A stretch of DNA of 64,000 bases, taken from NCBI GenBank assembly GCA_964503125.1, contig CAZCZE010000041.1, positions 1 to 64,000 on the forward strand, read 5' to 3'. The notes under the pieces are model-generated. The model was not told the origin of the DNA. It did not search any database and saw only the letters and a list, made by a program, of their open reading frames with translations. Source of the DNA: FEN-1219 sp964503125. Lineage in GTDB: Bacteria > Pseudomonadota > Gammaproteobacteria > Steroidobacterales > Rariloculaceae. Position 1 is the stretch's first letter. Every line of letters starts with the position of its first letter. Of the stretch, positions 11,075-18,790 are shown piece by piece. The position numbers were made by a program, and so were the translations under genes.

Positions 11075-11606
11075 CTTGAGGTCGACTGTACAGATCCTGT
11101 TACAAGATGCCGGGTTCCGAACCCGACGGACCACGTCGGACGTTGTTCCCGTATTGTCGTTTGAGGATGACGCGTTCCTTGGCTTCGTATTTGTTTTTGA
11201 CCGAGTGGGATCGCTCCTCCAACAGTGGAGAGAACAAGAAGCGCGAATACTCAGCAGCTACGCCACCAGCTTTAGGGTAGCGGGTGACAAAGCATGGAAT
11301 GTGTATTCGATCTTCTTGTGCACGGAGAATGGAACCCCTGCCCAGGTTCGAATTGTTCGCTCTGTCGAAGAGAACCTTGAGCGAACACGAAAGATAGCGG
11401 CGTGCGGAGTTGCCAATAGAAGTGAAGCTGTCAAAGCTCTACTGCCCCTTCTCCCGCTACAGCAACATGCGATTCTTTTGCCTGAAGACACGACGCAGCG
11501 TCTTCGAAGCCGAATAGAGAAAATCAGCCCGGCCGTCGCTGCGACAGCTTTGGATGAAACTGTACCGCCGAGCGATGTTGTCTCGACGCTGAGCCGAATA
11601 GCATGA
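11067..11606 (+). CDS. Small middle component, probable LmuC-like protein
   Basis: The 179-residue protein has no enzymatic motif that I recognise. It lies between the SIR2 effector and the SMC-type ATPase and is translationally linked to both: its TTG start at 11067 overlaps the effector stop by 8 bases and has AGGAG seven bases upstream, and its stop overlaps the ATPase start as ATGA. Size and position match the third, accessory component of Lamassu (called LmuC, DdmB in Vibrio), which helps connect the ATPase to the effector. A middle component of another ABC three-component system is the main alternative. Function is inferred from context. Confidence 0.6.
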   Translation: MIDLRSTVQILLQDAGFRTRRTTSDVVPVLSFEDDAFLGFVFVFDRVGSLLQQWREQEARILSSYATSFRVAGDKAWNVYSIFLCTENGTPAQVRIVRSVEENLERTRKIAACGVANRSEAVKALLPLLPLQQHAILLPEDTTQRLRSRIEKISPAVAATALDETVPPSDVVSTLSRIA

Positions 11607-13651
11607 AACTTTCCTTCGTGGAGGTTTGTGGCTTCCGAGGATTTCTGGAGAAGTGCCGTTTGGATTTTCCTGATGGGTTCGCCGTACTCGTTGGCCGCAA
11701 TGGCGTTGGGAAAAGCAGCATTTTGGACGCGGTGGACTTTGCCCTTACCGGAACCATCAACAAGTACGGCGTTACCGCCGCGAAGGGCGGAGGGCTCGAC
11801 GATCACATCTGGTGGGTCGGAGAAGACATCCCCGCTGACTGTTACGTGGAGGTGGGTTTTCGCGACCTTGAAGGAAGAGACCACATTGTTAGACGGAGCC
11901 GCCATCTCGGTTTCCAAGATTTCCCGCCAAAGCTAAGACAACTGCTATGCGATGAGGGCACCAGGCCCGAGTCGTGGGCGAGCTCGCTATCAAAAACAAC
12001 ACTCCTCAGAGATGAAGAAATAACCGCCCTCAGTCTCGACCTGCCTGAGCAGGCCCGTTTCGTCGCCGTGCGAGACGCCATTGGCAGCATCGCAGGTCCA
12101 GACCACGGCGCTAGAACGACGGCCCTTTTGGCGGAAGCTGACAGAGCCAAGGCGGATCAAGACAAGATCACAACCGCGCTTAAAGATGAGCTAAGCCGAA
12201 CACTTTCCGCGCTGACTGAGGCGCGGAGTACGGCTGAGCGACAGGTCGACACGAAGTTAGCGATGGACATCGTGCACCGACTGGGACCTACTGGCTCGGA
12301 CGGACTTTCGGCGAACTCGGCTTCACTACGCGACAACCTAGCGGAGCGCAAGCGAATTGTTAGCGTTCTCGGTGAAGCGTTCAGCTCCTTGCAGTTGATG
12401 CGCGATCGAGTCGCTTACATGAATTCCGCTGAAGGAATCGCGGAGCTCGTGTATGGCAGGGAGACAGTCGCCCAAGCGAACCTAGCTGTCGCGGACGCGG
12501 AGAAGCAGCTGCGTCAGCTCCAACAAGCCCGCGAGGCAAGTCTTTCCAACGATGTCTACGCCGATGCGATGGTGTCATTGCTAGAAAGCGGTCAGGCCCT
12601 CGGCGTTAAGGATGGGCACTGCCCCCTCTGCGACTCGGAGGTAACGCTCCCCCAGTTCACGGCCGCGGTGGAGCGCGCCCGAGCGGAACTCTCGGAGCAC
12701 GGAAGGAGGGTTTCTGACCAGCTACTTCGACTGGCCGCAGCTAAAAAGGCGTTCTCCGATGCGCAGAGCGCCGCCGCCAAGGGGCACGCGGACCTTGAAA
12801 TCCTTGAGTCACGCAATTCTGCGTTAGAAAAAGGGCATGCTGATGTGGCGCTAGTTCTCGGACAGCACGGCGTCAGTTATTCGCTTGATGACTTGACGGT
12901 CGTCGAGAGTCATATCGCCAAACTCGAAGATGACGCCATCCAACTCGAGCGCGCTATCTATATATTGGAGTCCTCTGCGGCACATGACCGCGTTTCAGAA
13001 CTGGAAGGCCGGATCGCCGAGCTGCGAGCAAAGATCGAGCAAGAGTCCGATACGCTGCTCGCGTCCGAGCGCGCCGCACAACTCACTCGGCAAATAGATT
13101 CCGCTGCGAAGACCGTTCGCAACGAAATACTCACTGAGCAGTTCGATACTGTTCTGCCTCTGCTGAAGGAACTCTACTCCAGGCTCCGCCCACACACAGA
13201 TTGGCGCGATATTGACGTAGGGTTCGGCGGGCGCGTGCGGGCATCTCTTAACTTCAGCGTCGGCGATGGTAGGAACCCACAATTCCTATTCAGCAGTGGC
13301 CAACGTCGCGCTGCCGGCCTAGCGTTCTTGATCGCAATACACCTGTCGAGGCCATGGTGTCACTTACATTCCCTGTTGCTTGATGACCCTGTACAACACG
13401 TCGATGACTATCGGGCCTTGAACTTGGTCGAAGTATTGTCTGCCATACGCCGCACCGGGAGACAGGTCATCGTCGCTGTCGAAGACGAGGCTCTCGCCGA
13501 GGTTCTCTGCAGGCGATTGAGGGGTACGCTAATGGCGCCTGGGAGACGTTTTACCTTAGCCACAAACGATCGTGGAAGCGCCGCACTCGTCGCGTACGAA
13601 GACGTTCCGCCCCTGCAAGCAGAGGTTCTTAAGATCGCCGCAGCACCGTGA
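11603..13651 (+). CDS. SMC-like ATPase, probable LmuB of a Lamassu-Sir2 system
   Basis: This 682-residue protein is a Rad50/SMC-type ATPase. Walker A is G31-RNGVGKS-S39 after an FRGF lead-in; two long coiled-coil arms (about 160-320 and 360-500) flank a zinc-hook motif C340-P-L-C343; the C-terminal head has the signature SSGQRRAAGLAFL (564 on) and the Walker B LLLDDPVQHVDD with D594-D595, followed by VIVAVEDEALAEVL as the D/H-loop region. In Lamassu (DdmC in Vibrio) this component senses foreign DNA ends or structures and releases the effector. The start ATG overlaps the previous stop by four bases, so the three genes form one operon. Coding composition is clearly less GC-rich than the surrounding chromosome. 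Confidence 0.75.
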   Translation: MKLSFVEVCGFRGFLEKCRLDFPDGFAVLVGRNGVGKSSILDAVDFALTGTINKYGVTAAKGGGLDDHIWWVGEDIPADCYVEVGFRDLEGRDHIVRRSRHLGFQDFPPKLRQLLCDEGTRPESWASSLSKTTLLRDEEITALSLDLPEQARFVAVRDAIGSIAGPDHGARTTALLAEADRAKADQDKITTALKDELSRTLSALTEARSTAERQVDTKLAMDIVHRLGPTGSDGLSANSASLRDNLAERKRIVSVLGEAFSSLQLMRDRVAYMNSAEGIAELVYGRETVAQANLAVADAEKQLRQLQQAREASLSNDVYADAMVSLLESGQALGVKDGHCPLCDSEVTLPQFTAAVERARAELSEHGRRVSDQLLRLAAAKKAFSDAQSAAAKGHADLEILESRNSALEKGHADVALVLGQHGVSYSLDDLTVVESHIAKLEDDAIQLERAIYILESSAAHDRVSELEGRIAELRAKIEQESDTLLASERAAQLTRQIDSAAKTVRNEILTEQFDTVLPLLKELYSRLRPHTDWRDIDVGFGGRVRASLNFSVGDGRNPQFLFSSGQRRAAGLAFLIAIHLSRPWCHLHSLLLDDPVQHVDDYRALNLVEVLSAIRRTGRQVIVAVEDEALAEVLCRRLRGTLMAPGRRFTLATNDRGSAALVAYEDVPPLQAEVLKIAAAP

Positions 13652-13866
13652 CGGAGCACCGGTAACACCCGCGCGCTAGTTCTTACAGGAAGCACTCGGC
13701 AACCGCCATCGGCGACAGAAGCTAGTCAATCATGAACTCCGCTCGATCCACTCACCGAACTGCTCGCGTGCGCAGGGTTTTTCAGCGCCCGTAGCTGCTA
13801 TTTTGTGCCACTTACGGTAATGTCTGAAGAATTTCGCTCGGGGCGGTCACGTTGGAGTCCGATGGG

Positions 13867-15267
13867 ATGAGTACGCGACGAAAACGCCCACGCCTGGACC
13901 CGGAAAGTTCGTTGGTTCACTCGAACTACCATATCCGATGGAAGAATTTCCGGCGTTTCGCTGACACGGGCTGGATCACTGTTCGTCCGATTACGGTCTT
14001 GATAGGTCCGAATAACAGTGGCAAGACTAGCGTCCTTTCGCCCCTGCTTGTCCTAAACCAGACCATCGCATCGAGTGACAGTGAGGCGCCGATAGTCACT
14101 CGGGGCCGACTAATCGATATCGGAAGCTACAAAGACTTCGTACACCTGCACGACGATTCTCGCGAACTCTTCTTCGGACTCAAGTTCCATAACCATGCAG
14201 CCAAGTCGGAGCTGCCGCCAGTCGGCACCTTCCCGCCTGGCGCTATGGAAGTGACATTTCGAAAATCGGACGGGTCTTCGAAACTTGTGCTTAAGGAGTA
14301 CGCGATATCAGATTTTTGCGGCCGCCCCTACCTTACGCGCCGACTACAGGCCGACGGACGTTACTCGCTTACCGGCGTGGTTCCGCTCGACAAGATGACG
14401 GACCGCGAACGTACCGCGGTGCTCGATACGACACCAGTTAACTTCCTCTTTGCGCCGACCGCGACACTACATGCAATGGAAAACGCTGGTGGTGCCGACC
14501 GAAGCGTCTCATCTGAGCGTTTCTCTGAGGCGTTTTCTCACTACTTGAGAGCTGTAGGTTTCGCTTTCACAGAATTGCGGAGCGTGTTTCGAGATCTGAG
14601 CTATGTCGGACCGCTTCGAACGAGAATACGCAGGTACTACCGTGCAGCGGGCGAGAGTCCGTCGACGGTCGGCCCGCAAGGCGAGAGCGCGCCACACCTT
14701 TTTCGGCGTGCGCGCAAGGAGCAGGCACAGAGCATTAACGAGTGGATCAGGCGATTCGACTTTGGAGATTCGATGTATTGCGAAGAGATAAATGACGATC
14801 TCTTTAAACTCATTCTGGTCAACGGGGCTGAAAAGAACAATCTTGCTGATGTCGGATTCGGAGCATCACAGGTCCTGCCGCTGATCATTCAGGCTCTAGC
14901 GGCGCCTGCCGACAGCCTCACTCTGGCGGAGCAGCCAGAGATTCATTTGAATCCACGCCTCCAGGGGGTCCTCGCCGACCTTTTCGTACACATGGCGAAG
15001 AGCGGGCACCGCGTGCTTGTCGAAACACATAGCGAACATCTGCTGACAAGACTTAGAACACTTGTGGCAACTGGGCAGATCGAAGCGAGTGATGTCGCTG
15101 TGTACTTCGTGGAACGCAGTGAAGGCGAATCCGCGATTCGCCTCATACCAATCGACAGCAATGGACACATCTCAAGAGAAGCGTGGCCGCGTGGTTTCTT
15201 CGAAGACGCGCTGAGGGAGTCGTTAATCCTGGCGACCACACAATCGAAAACTCGTCGGAGCAACTAA
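13867..15267 (+). CDS. OLD/AAA_21-type ATPase, first gene of an ATPase-PIN pair
   Basis: The 466-residue protein is an ABC-class ATPase without long coiled coils. It opens with IRWKNFRRFADTGWITVRPITVLIGPNNSGKTS, giving Walker A G47-P-N-N-S-G-K-T54, and ends with the Walker B LTLAEQPEIHLNPRLQ (E358 in the catalytic position) and VLVETHSEHLLTRLRTLV. That layout is seen in OLD-like and DUF3696-type ATPases found in many defence loci. No TOPRIM domain follows, so the nuclease function is probably supplied by the next gene. The start ATG 13867 has GGAG nine bases upstream; 215 bp without a gene separate it from the Lamassu-like operon and should carry its own promoter. It is translationally coupled to the PIN gene. 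Confidence 0.75.
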   Translation: MSTRRKRPRLDPESSLVHSNYHIRWKNFRRFADTGWITVRPITVLIGPNNSGKTSVLSPLLVLNQTIASSDSEAPIVTRGRLIDIGSYKDFVHLHDDSRELFFGLKFHNHAAKSELPPVGTFPPGAMEVTFRKSDGSSKLVLKEYAISDFCGRPYLTRRLQADGRYSLTGVVPLDKMTDRERTAVLDTTPVNFLFAPTATLHAMENAGGADRSVSSERFSEAFSHYLRAVGFAFTELRSVFRDLSYVGPLRTRIRRYYRAAGESPSTVGPQGESAPHLFRRARKEQAQSINEWIRRFDFGDSMYCEEINDDLFKLILVNGAEKNNLADVGFGASQVLPLIIQALAAPADSLTLAEQPEIHLNPRLQGVLADLFVHMAKSGHRVLVETHSEHLLTRLRTLVATGQIEASDVAVYFVERSEGESAIRLIPIDSNGHISREAWPRGFFEDALRESLILATTQSKTRRSN

Positions 15268-15746
15268 TGCCCGTAGCCGATCTGGTCGTCGATACCAACG
15301 TCCTAATGCACGCAAGTAACCCAACGGAAGCGCGCTTCGCGGACTGTGTGGCATTCCTAGAGCGCCTCATTGAATCCACCACGGCGCTCTGTGTGGATGA
15401 AGGGTTTTCTGTCGTTGAGGCAGACAACCGAAGCCTCATTGGCACGGAGTATCTGACGCACTTGGTACACGGAGCAATGGGTCACAGCGTCGTCACGCAT
15501 CTTGCTCAAACCGGACGTGTCGTCGAACGCAGTACGCGATTGGCAGTGGCGGGGGCGCGAAAGCTAAACCAGCTGATCTCCAACAAGAGGGACCGAACGT
15601 TCGTGCGTGTCGCCGCAAACTCAACTGACCGAACCTTCGTTTCTCACGATTTCAGGGACTTCCCGAAGAAAAAACGGGCGACGGTGAAGAAGGAACTCGC
15701 CGTGACCGTGTTAACGGCAGCAGAGGCCCGCGGATCGTTGGCATAG
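15267..15746 (+). CDS. PIN-domain nuclease, second gene of an ATPase-PIN pair
   Basis: The 159-residue protein is a PIN-like ribonuclease fold: D9-T-N11 at the start, acidic residues at D44/E45 and E51, and a late acidic cluster D121, D128 and D131 (TDRTFVSHDFRDF). PIN domains use three or four such acids to bind metal and cut RNA. Its ATG overlaps the ATPase stop as TAATG, with GGAG just upstream, so the two products are made together. There is no small antitoxin gene beside it, unlike VapBC; control by the ATPase is the natural inference. It could therefore be the effector of a two-gene defence system. The downstream neighbours are broken genes. Confidence 0.75.
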   Translation: MPVADLVVDTNVLMHASNPTEARFADCVAFLERLIESTTALCVDEGFSVVEADNRSLIGTEYLTHLVHGAMGHSVVTHLAQTGRVVERSTRLAVAGARKLNQLISNKRDRTFVRVAANSTDRTFVSHDFRDFPKKKRATVKKELAVTVLTAAEARGSLA

Positions 15747-15775
15747 TCTCGTTCGCGGCCCGAAAACCGCTATGG

Positions 15776-16204
15776 TCACGCCACGGGCTCGACAAGCGGA
15801 CACGCGTACCAATCATCGAAGCGGTGCGCGCCGCGTTCGACCCGTAGGTGTCCGGAACGGAGTTGCAGTTTAGGGCGGCGTGCTGGACGGTCGGCGCCCG
15901 AGCGTGACCACGATCGCTGCGCGCGCGAATGTACGCCGAGCTTCTCGAATATCCGCGTGACGTGATTGCGCACGGTCTTCTCGCTGATGAAGAGCTGCCG
16001 GCCGATCTCGAGGTTCGTACCGCCCTTCGCGATCCTGTCCAAGATGTCGCGCTCGCGCGGCGATAGGCTCGCCAACCGCGCATCGCCTTCGCCGAGGTCC
16101 GCCCCCGCGCGGCCCGCAAAGTCCAGCACCTTTTGCTTGAATCGCGCCCACGCCGGCTCCGATTCGAGCAGGATGTGATTGCGTGACTCGAGCTCGACGA
16201 GCAT
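15776..16204 (-). pseudogene. Remnant of an alpha/beta hydrolase-LuxR regulator (C-terminal part)
   Basis: The frame preserves only the end of a larger regulator. The first 30 residues (MLVELESRNHILLESEPAW) look like the last strand and helix of an alpha/beta hydrolase domain, and a complete LuxR-type HTH follows: LSPRERDILDRIAKGG ... EIGRQLFISEKTVRNHVTRIFEKLG. After VHSRAQ the frame turns into arginine-rich nonsense, while another frame continues as AIVVTLGRRPSSTPP, so a frameshift is present near 15905-15915. The 5' part of the gene is missing at about 16205, exactly where the truncated permease begins on the other strand. It is best read as a dead gene. Confidence 0.65.
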
Positions 16205-16218
16205 CGCACCGGGGATTC

Positions 16219-16574
16219 GTGACGCGATGCTGTTGACGGGTCTCGGCGCCTACGGCGTGACCGCCTATGGCGTGGCCGTGCGGCGGCGCGAGCTCGGCGT
16301 CCGTCAGGCGCTCGGCGCGAGCCCTCGCGCAGTCGCGAGATGGGTGACCGGCGAAGTCGCTCGGCTGCTCGCGGCCGGGCTCACGCTCGGGCTCGCGGGC
16401 GCCGCAATCGCCGCGTTCTCGTTTCGCGCGCAGCTCTATGGCGTCTCCGCGGCCGATCCGATCGCGTACGGCGCCGCGCTCCTCACGGTGATGATGGCCG
16501 TCGCGCTCGCGGTCTGGTTGCCCGTGCGTCGCGCGACTCGCGTGAATCCGGCGGAGGCGCTGCGGGCCGACTAG
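16219..16574 (+). pseudogene. Truncated orphan permease (C-terminal FtsX unit only)
   Basis: About 115 codons match the last FtsX unit of the orphan permeases elsewhere in the window: LLTGLGAYGVTAYGVAVRRREL, GVRQALGASPRAVARWV, two further hydrophobic helices, and the family ending VRRATRVNPAEALRAD. The first ~700 residues of such a protein are absent. An ATG at 16179 keeps the frame open but its first 15 codons are antisense to the LuxR remnant, so I do not regard it as a true start. The break coincides with the 5' break of that remnant, pointing to one rearrangement that joined two damaged genes. Confidence 0.7.
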
Positions 16575-16603
16575 GCATCGTCGAGCGGGCCACCGGATTA
16601 ATT

Positions 16604-16618
16604 ACACGGACCCCGTGT
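16604..16618. promoter_or_regulatory. Palindromic operator in front of vapBC
   Basis: A perfect inverted repeat, ACACGG-ACC-CCGTGT, lies 13 bases before the vapB ATG and is flanked by AT-rich sequence including TAATAT (16619-16624), which could serve as a -10 box. VapB/CopG-type antitoxins bind such palindromes, with the toxin as co-repressor, so autoregulation of the pair is likely. No ribosome binding site is seen between the palindrome and the ATG, so the transcript may be nearly leaderless. Confidence 0.5.
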
Positions 16619-16630
16619 TAATATCGGCCC

Positions 16631-16873
16631 ATGAAAAACATCACCATCACGCTCGATGAAAAAATCGCCGCGTGGGCTCGCAACCATGCGGCGGAGCGAG
16701 ACATGAGCCTGTCTCGTTACGTCGGCGAGTTGCTCGAAAGAACGATGCGTGAATCCCGCGAGTATCGGCGAGCCATGCGCTCTTATCTATCTCGCCAACC
16801 GACGCGTCTCAAGAAGAGCGGCGCCCGTTATCCGCGTCGCGAAGATCTGTATGACCGTCGCAGTCTTCGTTGA
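16631..16873 (+). CDS. vapB: Ribbon-helix-helix antitoxin, VapB-like
   Basis: The 80-residue protein starts with a typical ribbon-helix-helix segment, MKNITITLDEKIAAWARNHA, followed by RDMSLSRYVGELLERTM; the first strand contacts operator DNA in this family. The C-terminal 35 residues are basic and should wrap the toxin. The gene overlaps vapC by 23 bases, so both are made from one message. It neutralises the PIN-domain toxin and, with it, represses the operon through the palindrome just upstream. CopG-type is an equally good family label. Confidence 0.85.
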   Translation: MKNITITLDEKIAAWARNHAAERDMSLSRYVGELLERTMRESREYRRAMRSYLSRQPTRLKKSGARYPRREDLYDRRSLR

Positions 16874-17372
16874 CACGAACGTTCTCGTCTACGCCCGCGA
16901 CGCGAGCGAGCCGTCGAAGCAGGGGCGCGCAACCGAATGGCTTCGGGAGCTTTGGTTGGAGCAACGGGGCCGAACCAGTGTGCAGGTGCTGTCGGAGTAC
17001 TACACCACCGTTACGCGCAAGCTACGGCCCGGGATCGAACCCGACGAAGCCTGGGACGACGTGAACGCACTCTTCGCCTGGCAGCCGCAGAGGATAGACC
17101 GCCCGTTGCTCGAGAAGGCACGCGAGATCGAACGACGACATGCGCTTTCCTGGTGGGACTCGATGATCGTCGCGGCCGCGCAGCTTCAGAACTGCGAGGT
17201 GCTGCTCACGGAGGATCTCCAACACGGCTGGACCTGCGGCACCGTGACGGTGCGCAGCCCCTTCGCCGACCAAATCGAGGAAGCTCGGCCGAGTTACGCG
17301 GCGTTTGCCGCGCCCCTCTCGCGGCATCGACCGCGCGGCAGACCGAGGAAGCGAGCTTCGTCGGCCGCCTGA
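16851..17372 (+). CDS. vapC: PIN-domain ribonuclease toxin, VapC-like
   Basis: The 173-residue toxin has the full set of PIN acidic residues: D8 (FVDTNVLVYARD), E49 (QVLSEYY), D103 (SWWDSMIV) and E121/D122 (LLTEDLQHG). VapC toxins are Mg-dependent RNases that usually cut initiator tRNA or rRNA. ATG 16851 is chosen because the fold begins at residue 4; the longer frame from 16749 would be antitoxin sequence in another frame. The last residues, RHRPRGRPRKRASSAA, form an unusual arginine-rich tail with an AT-hook-like GRP core and extend beyond the normal VapC end. Confidence 0.88.
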   Translation: MTVAVFVDTNVLVYARDASEPSKQGRATEWLRELWLEQRGRTSVQVLSEYYTTVTRKLRPGIEPDEAWDDVNALFAWQPQRIDRPLLEKAREIERRHALSWWDSMIVAAAQLQNCEVLLTEDLQHGWTCGTVTVRSPFADQIEEARPSYAAFAAPLSRHRPRGRPRKRASSAA

Positions 17373-17443
17373 ACGCGCGGAAGCAGTCTACACAGGATGG
17401 GGCTATCATTCCGACCAACGACACCCCGACCAGGAGCTCCGCG

Positions 17444-18565
17444 ATGGCAATACGACTCGGTTCCCTTGGCACTCTCGGAGTGCTCATTGGCGCGGCCGTT
17501 CTCATGCCGCATCCCGCCGCAGGTCAGGAACAGGCGGCCACTCCGCCGCTCGTTGTCACCGCGTTTGGCGACACAGCCGCGCCTCCGTACGTCACGCCCC
17601 GCACCTCGTGGGGCGACCCCAACCTTCAGGGGGTCTGGTCCAGCGACGACAACGCAGGTATTCCGATGTCGCGGCCGGAGCAGTTCGGCGACCGGCTGTA
17701 CCTGAACGAGCAGGAATACGCGGAGCGGGCCGAACGAGTGGCACGCGGCGTCAATCAAGCGGAGAACGAGGCGACCAGCAGCTTCCGCGGTGACTTTGCG
17801 CGCCGCGCGTTTCAGCAGGCATCGCTGATCGTCGACCCGGCGGACGGCAGGCTGCCGGCATTCACACCCGAGGGCGTGAAGCGACCCATGCCGCGCGGTA
17901 CGTACGGCAACGGGCCGCTCGACAGTTATACCGACTTCTCGGGCTACGAGCGCTGCATCACGCGCGGTATCGCCGGCTCGGCGCTGCGCGTGATCTACGG
18001 CAACGGCACGCGCATCGTGCAAGCGCCCGGCGTGGTGGCGATCACGTACGAGATGATCCACGACACTCGCCTCCTCTACACGGACGGCCGGCCGCACATC
18101 AACCAAGCGATACGCCAGTATCTCGGGGATTCGCGCGCGCATTGGGAAGGCGACGAGCTCGTAGTCGAGACCACGAACCTGACGGACCGGACCGCGATCG
18201 GCGTCAATGGCAACGGTAATCGTCACAGCCCGCAGATGAAGCTCACCGAACGCTTCAAACGCGTGGCCGACGACATGGTGCAGTACCAGATGACCGTGGA
18301 CGATCCCGTGACCTACGCGCGGCCGTTCACCATGTCGTATCCGTTAACGCCGCTCGACGGAGGAAAACTGCTGCCCTACGACTGCCACGAGGGCAACTAC
18401 GCGATCCTTCAGTCGCTCGGGGGGGAGCGCGCCGAGGACCGAGCGCTCGAGGCGGATAGAGCGAGGGGGATCATCCGCGAGCGCCGGCCCGTGCAGGGCG
18501 GACTGGGTGTCGGCGGTCAGCCGGCGGGCCAAGGCGGCGCTGCACCTGCACCACCGGCGCGATAG
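17444..18565 (+). CDS. Secreted protein of unknown function (GDPxLQGVWS family)
   Basis: The 373-residue product has a signal peptide (residues 1-26, ending HPAAGQ) and the phrase SWGDPNLQGVWSSDD near residue 65. Other recognisable family phrases are WEGDELVVETTNLTDR, MKLTERFKRVADDMVQYQMTVDDP and YDCHEGNYAILQSLGG. I know these from large families of uncharacterised secreted proteins in Acidobacteria and Proteobacteria; no function is established. The start at 17444 has AGGAG seven bases upstream; the open frame runs back to 16937 but that part is antisense or shadow sequence. A proline/glycine-rich tail ends the protein. It follows vapC by 71 bp. Confidence 0.8.
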   Translation: MAIRLGSLGTLGVLIGAAVLMPHPAAGQEQAATPPLVVTAFGDTAAPPYVTPRTSWGDPNLQGVWSSDDNAGIPMSRPEQFGDRLYLNEQEYAERAERVARGVNQAENEATSSFRGDFARRAFQQASLIVDPADGRLPAFTPEGVKRPMPRGTYGNGPLDSYTDFSGYERCITRGIAGSALRVIYGNGTRIVQAPGVVAITYEMIHDTRLLYTDGRPHINQAIRQYLGDSRAHWEGDELVVETTNLTDRTAIGVNGNGNRHSPQMKLTERFKRVADDMVQYQMTVDDPVTYARPFTMSYPLTPLDGGKLLPYDCHEGNYAILQSLGGERAEDRALEADRARGIIRERRPVQGGLGVGGQPAGQGGAAPAPPAR

Positions 18566-18626
18566 CGGGAGCGGCGTCTTGTCGAGCATGCTGACGCAAG
18601 CGCAGTTCGAGCGGATCAGCGCCGCG

Positions 18627-18679
18627 CTCGCGCAGCAGCGGCTCGCGGCGGATCTCTTCCCAGCGCTCGTTGAACTCGA
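18627..18679. repeat. 53-bp duplicate of a sugar dehydrogenase gene segment
   Basis: These 53 bases are identical at 52 positions to 21082-21134, inside the PQQ sugar dehydrogenase gene, in the same orientation. Read on the minus strand both encode the phrase FNERWEEIRREPLLRE. The copy lies in the 368-bp stretch (18566-18933) between the secreted unknown and hflK, which has no intact gene. On the plus strand it also falls within a short frame starting at 18590 (MLTQAQFERISAALAQQ), which I do not believe is a gene. Confidence 0.8.
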
Positions 18680-18687
18680 CGCGTAGC

Positions 18688-18790
18688 ATTCCTCGACGTT
18701 TCGCGCCGTAGACACGAAGTGCCCGAGCGCCTCGTCCGCACAGCCGCCGATGCCGCATGTGGCCGCACGCCTGCGCCGGCGGTGAGCTCG
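18688..18790 (-). pseudogene. Possible scrap of a zinc alcohol dehydrogenase gene
   Basis: On the minus strand this stretch reads ACGHMRHRRLCGRGARALRVYGAKRRG in pieces, resembling the structural zinc loop of medium-chain alcohol dehydrogenases (typically ACGHCRHCR..., then RVYGA-RDGG). Two of the expected cysteines are replaced, and nothing else of such a protein can be followed. It adjoins the 53-bp sugar dehydrogenase duplicate. The match is short and could be chance; I list it because the surrounding stretch clearly contains at least one other gene fragment. Confidence 0.25.

Noticed and set aside
15267..15746. A VapBC pair at the PIN gene.
   Set aside because: No small antitoxin is encoded beside it; the coupled partner is a 466-residue ATPase.
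18590..18688. A short plus-strand frame MLTQAQFERISAALAQQ.
   Set aside because: Its main part is the antisense of the duplicated sugar dehydrogenase segment; no ribosome binding site.
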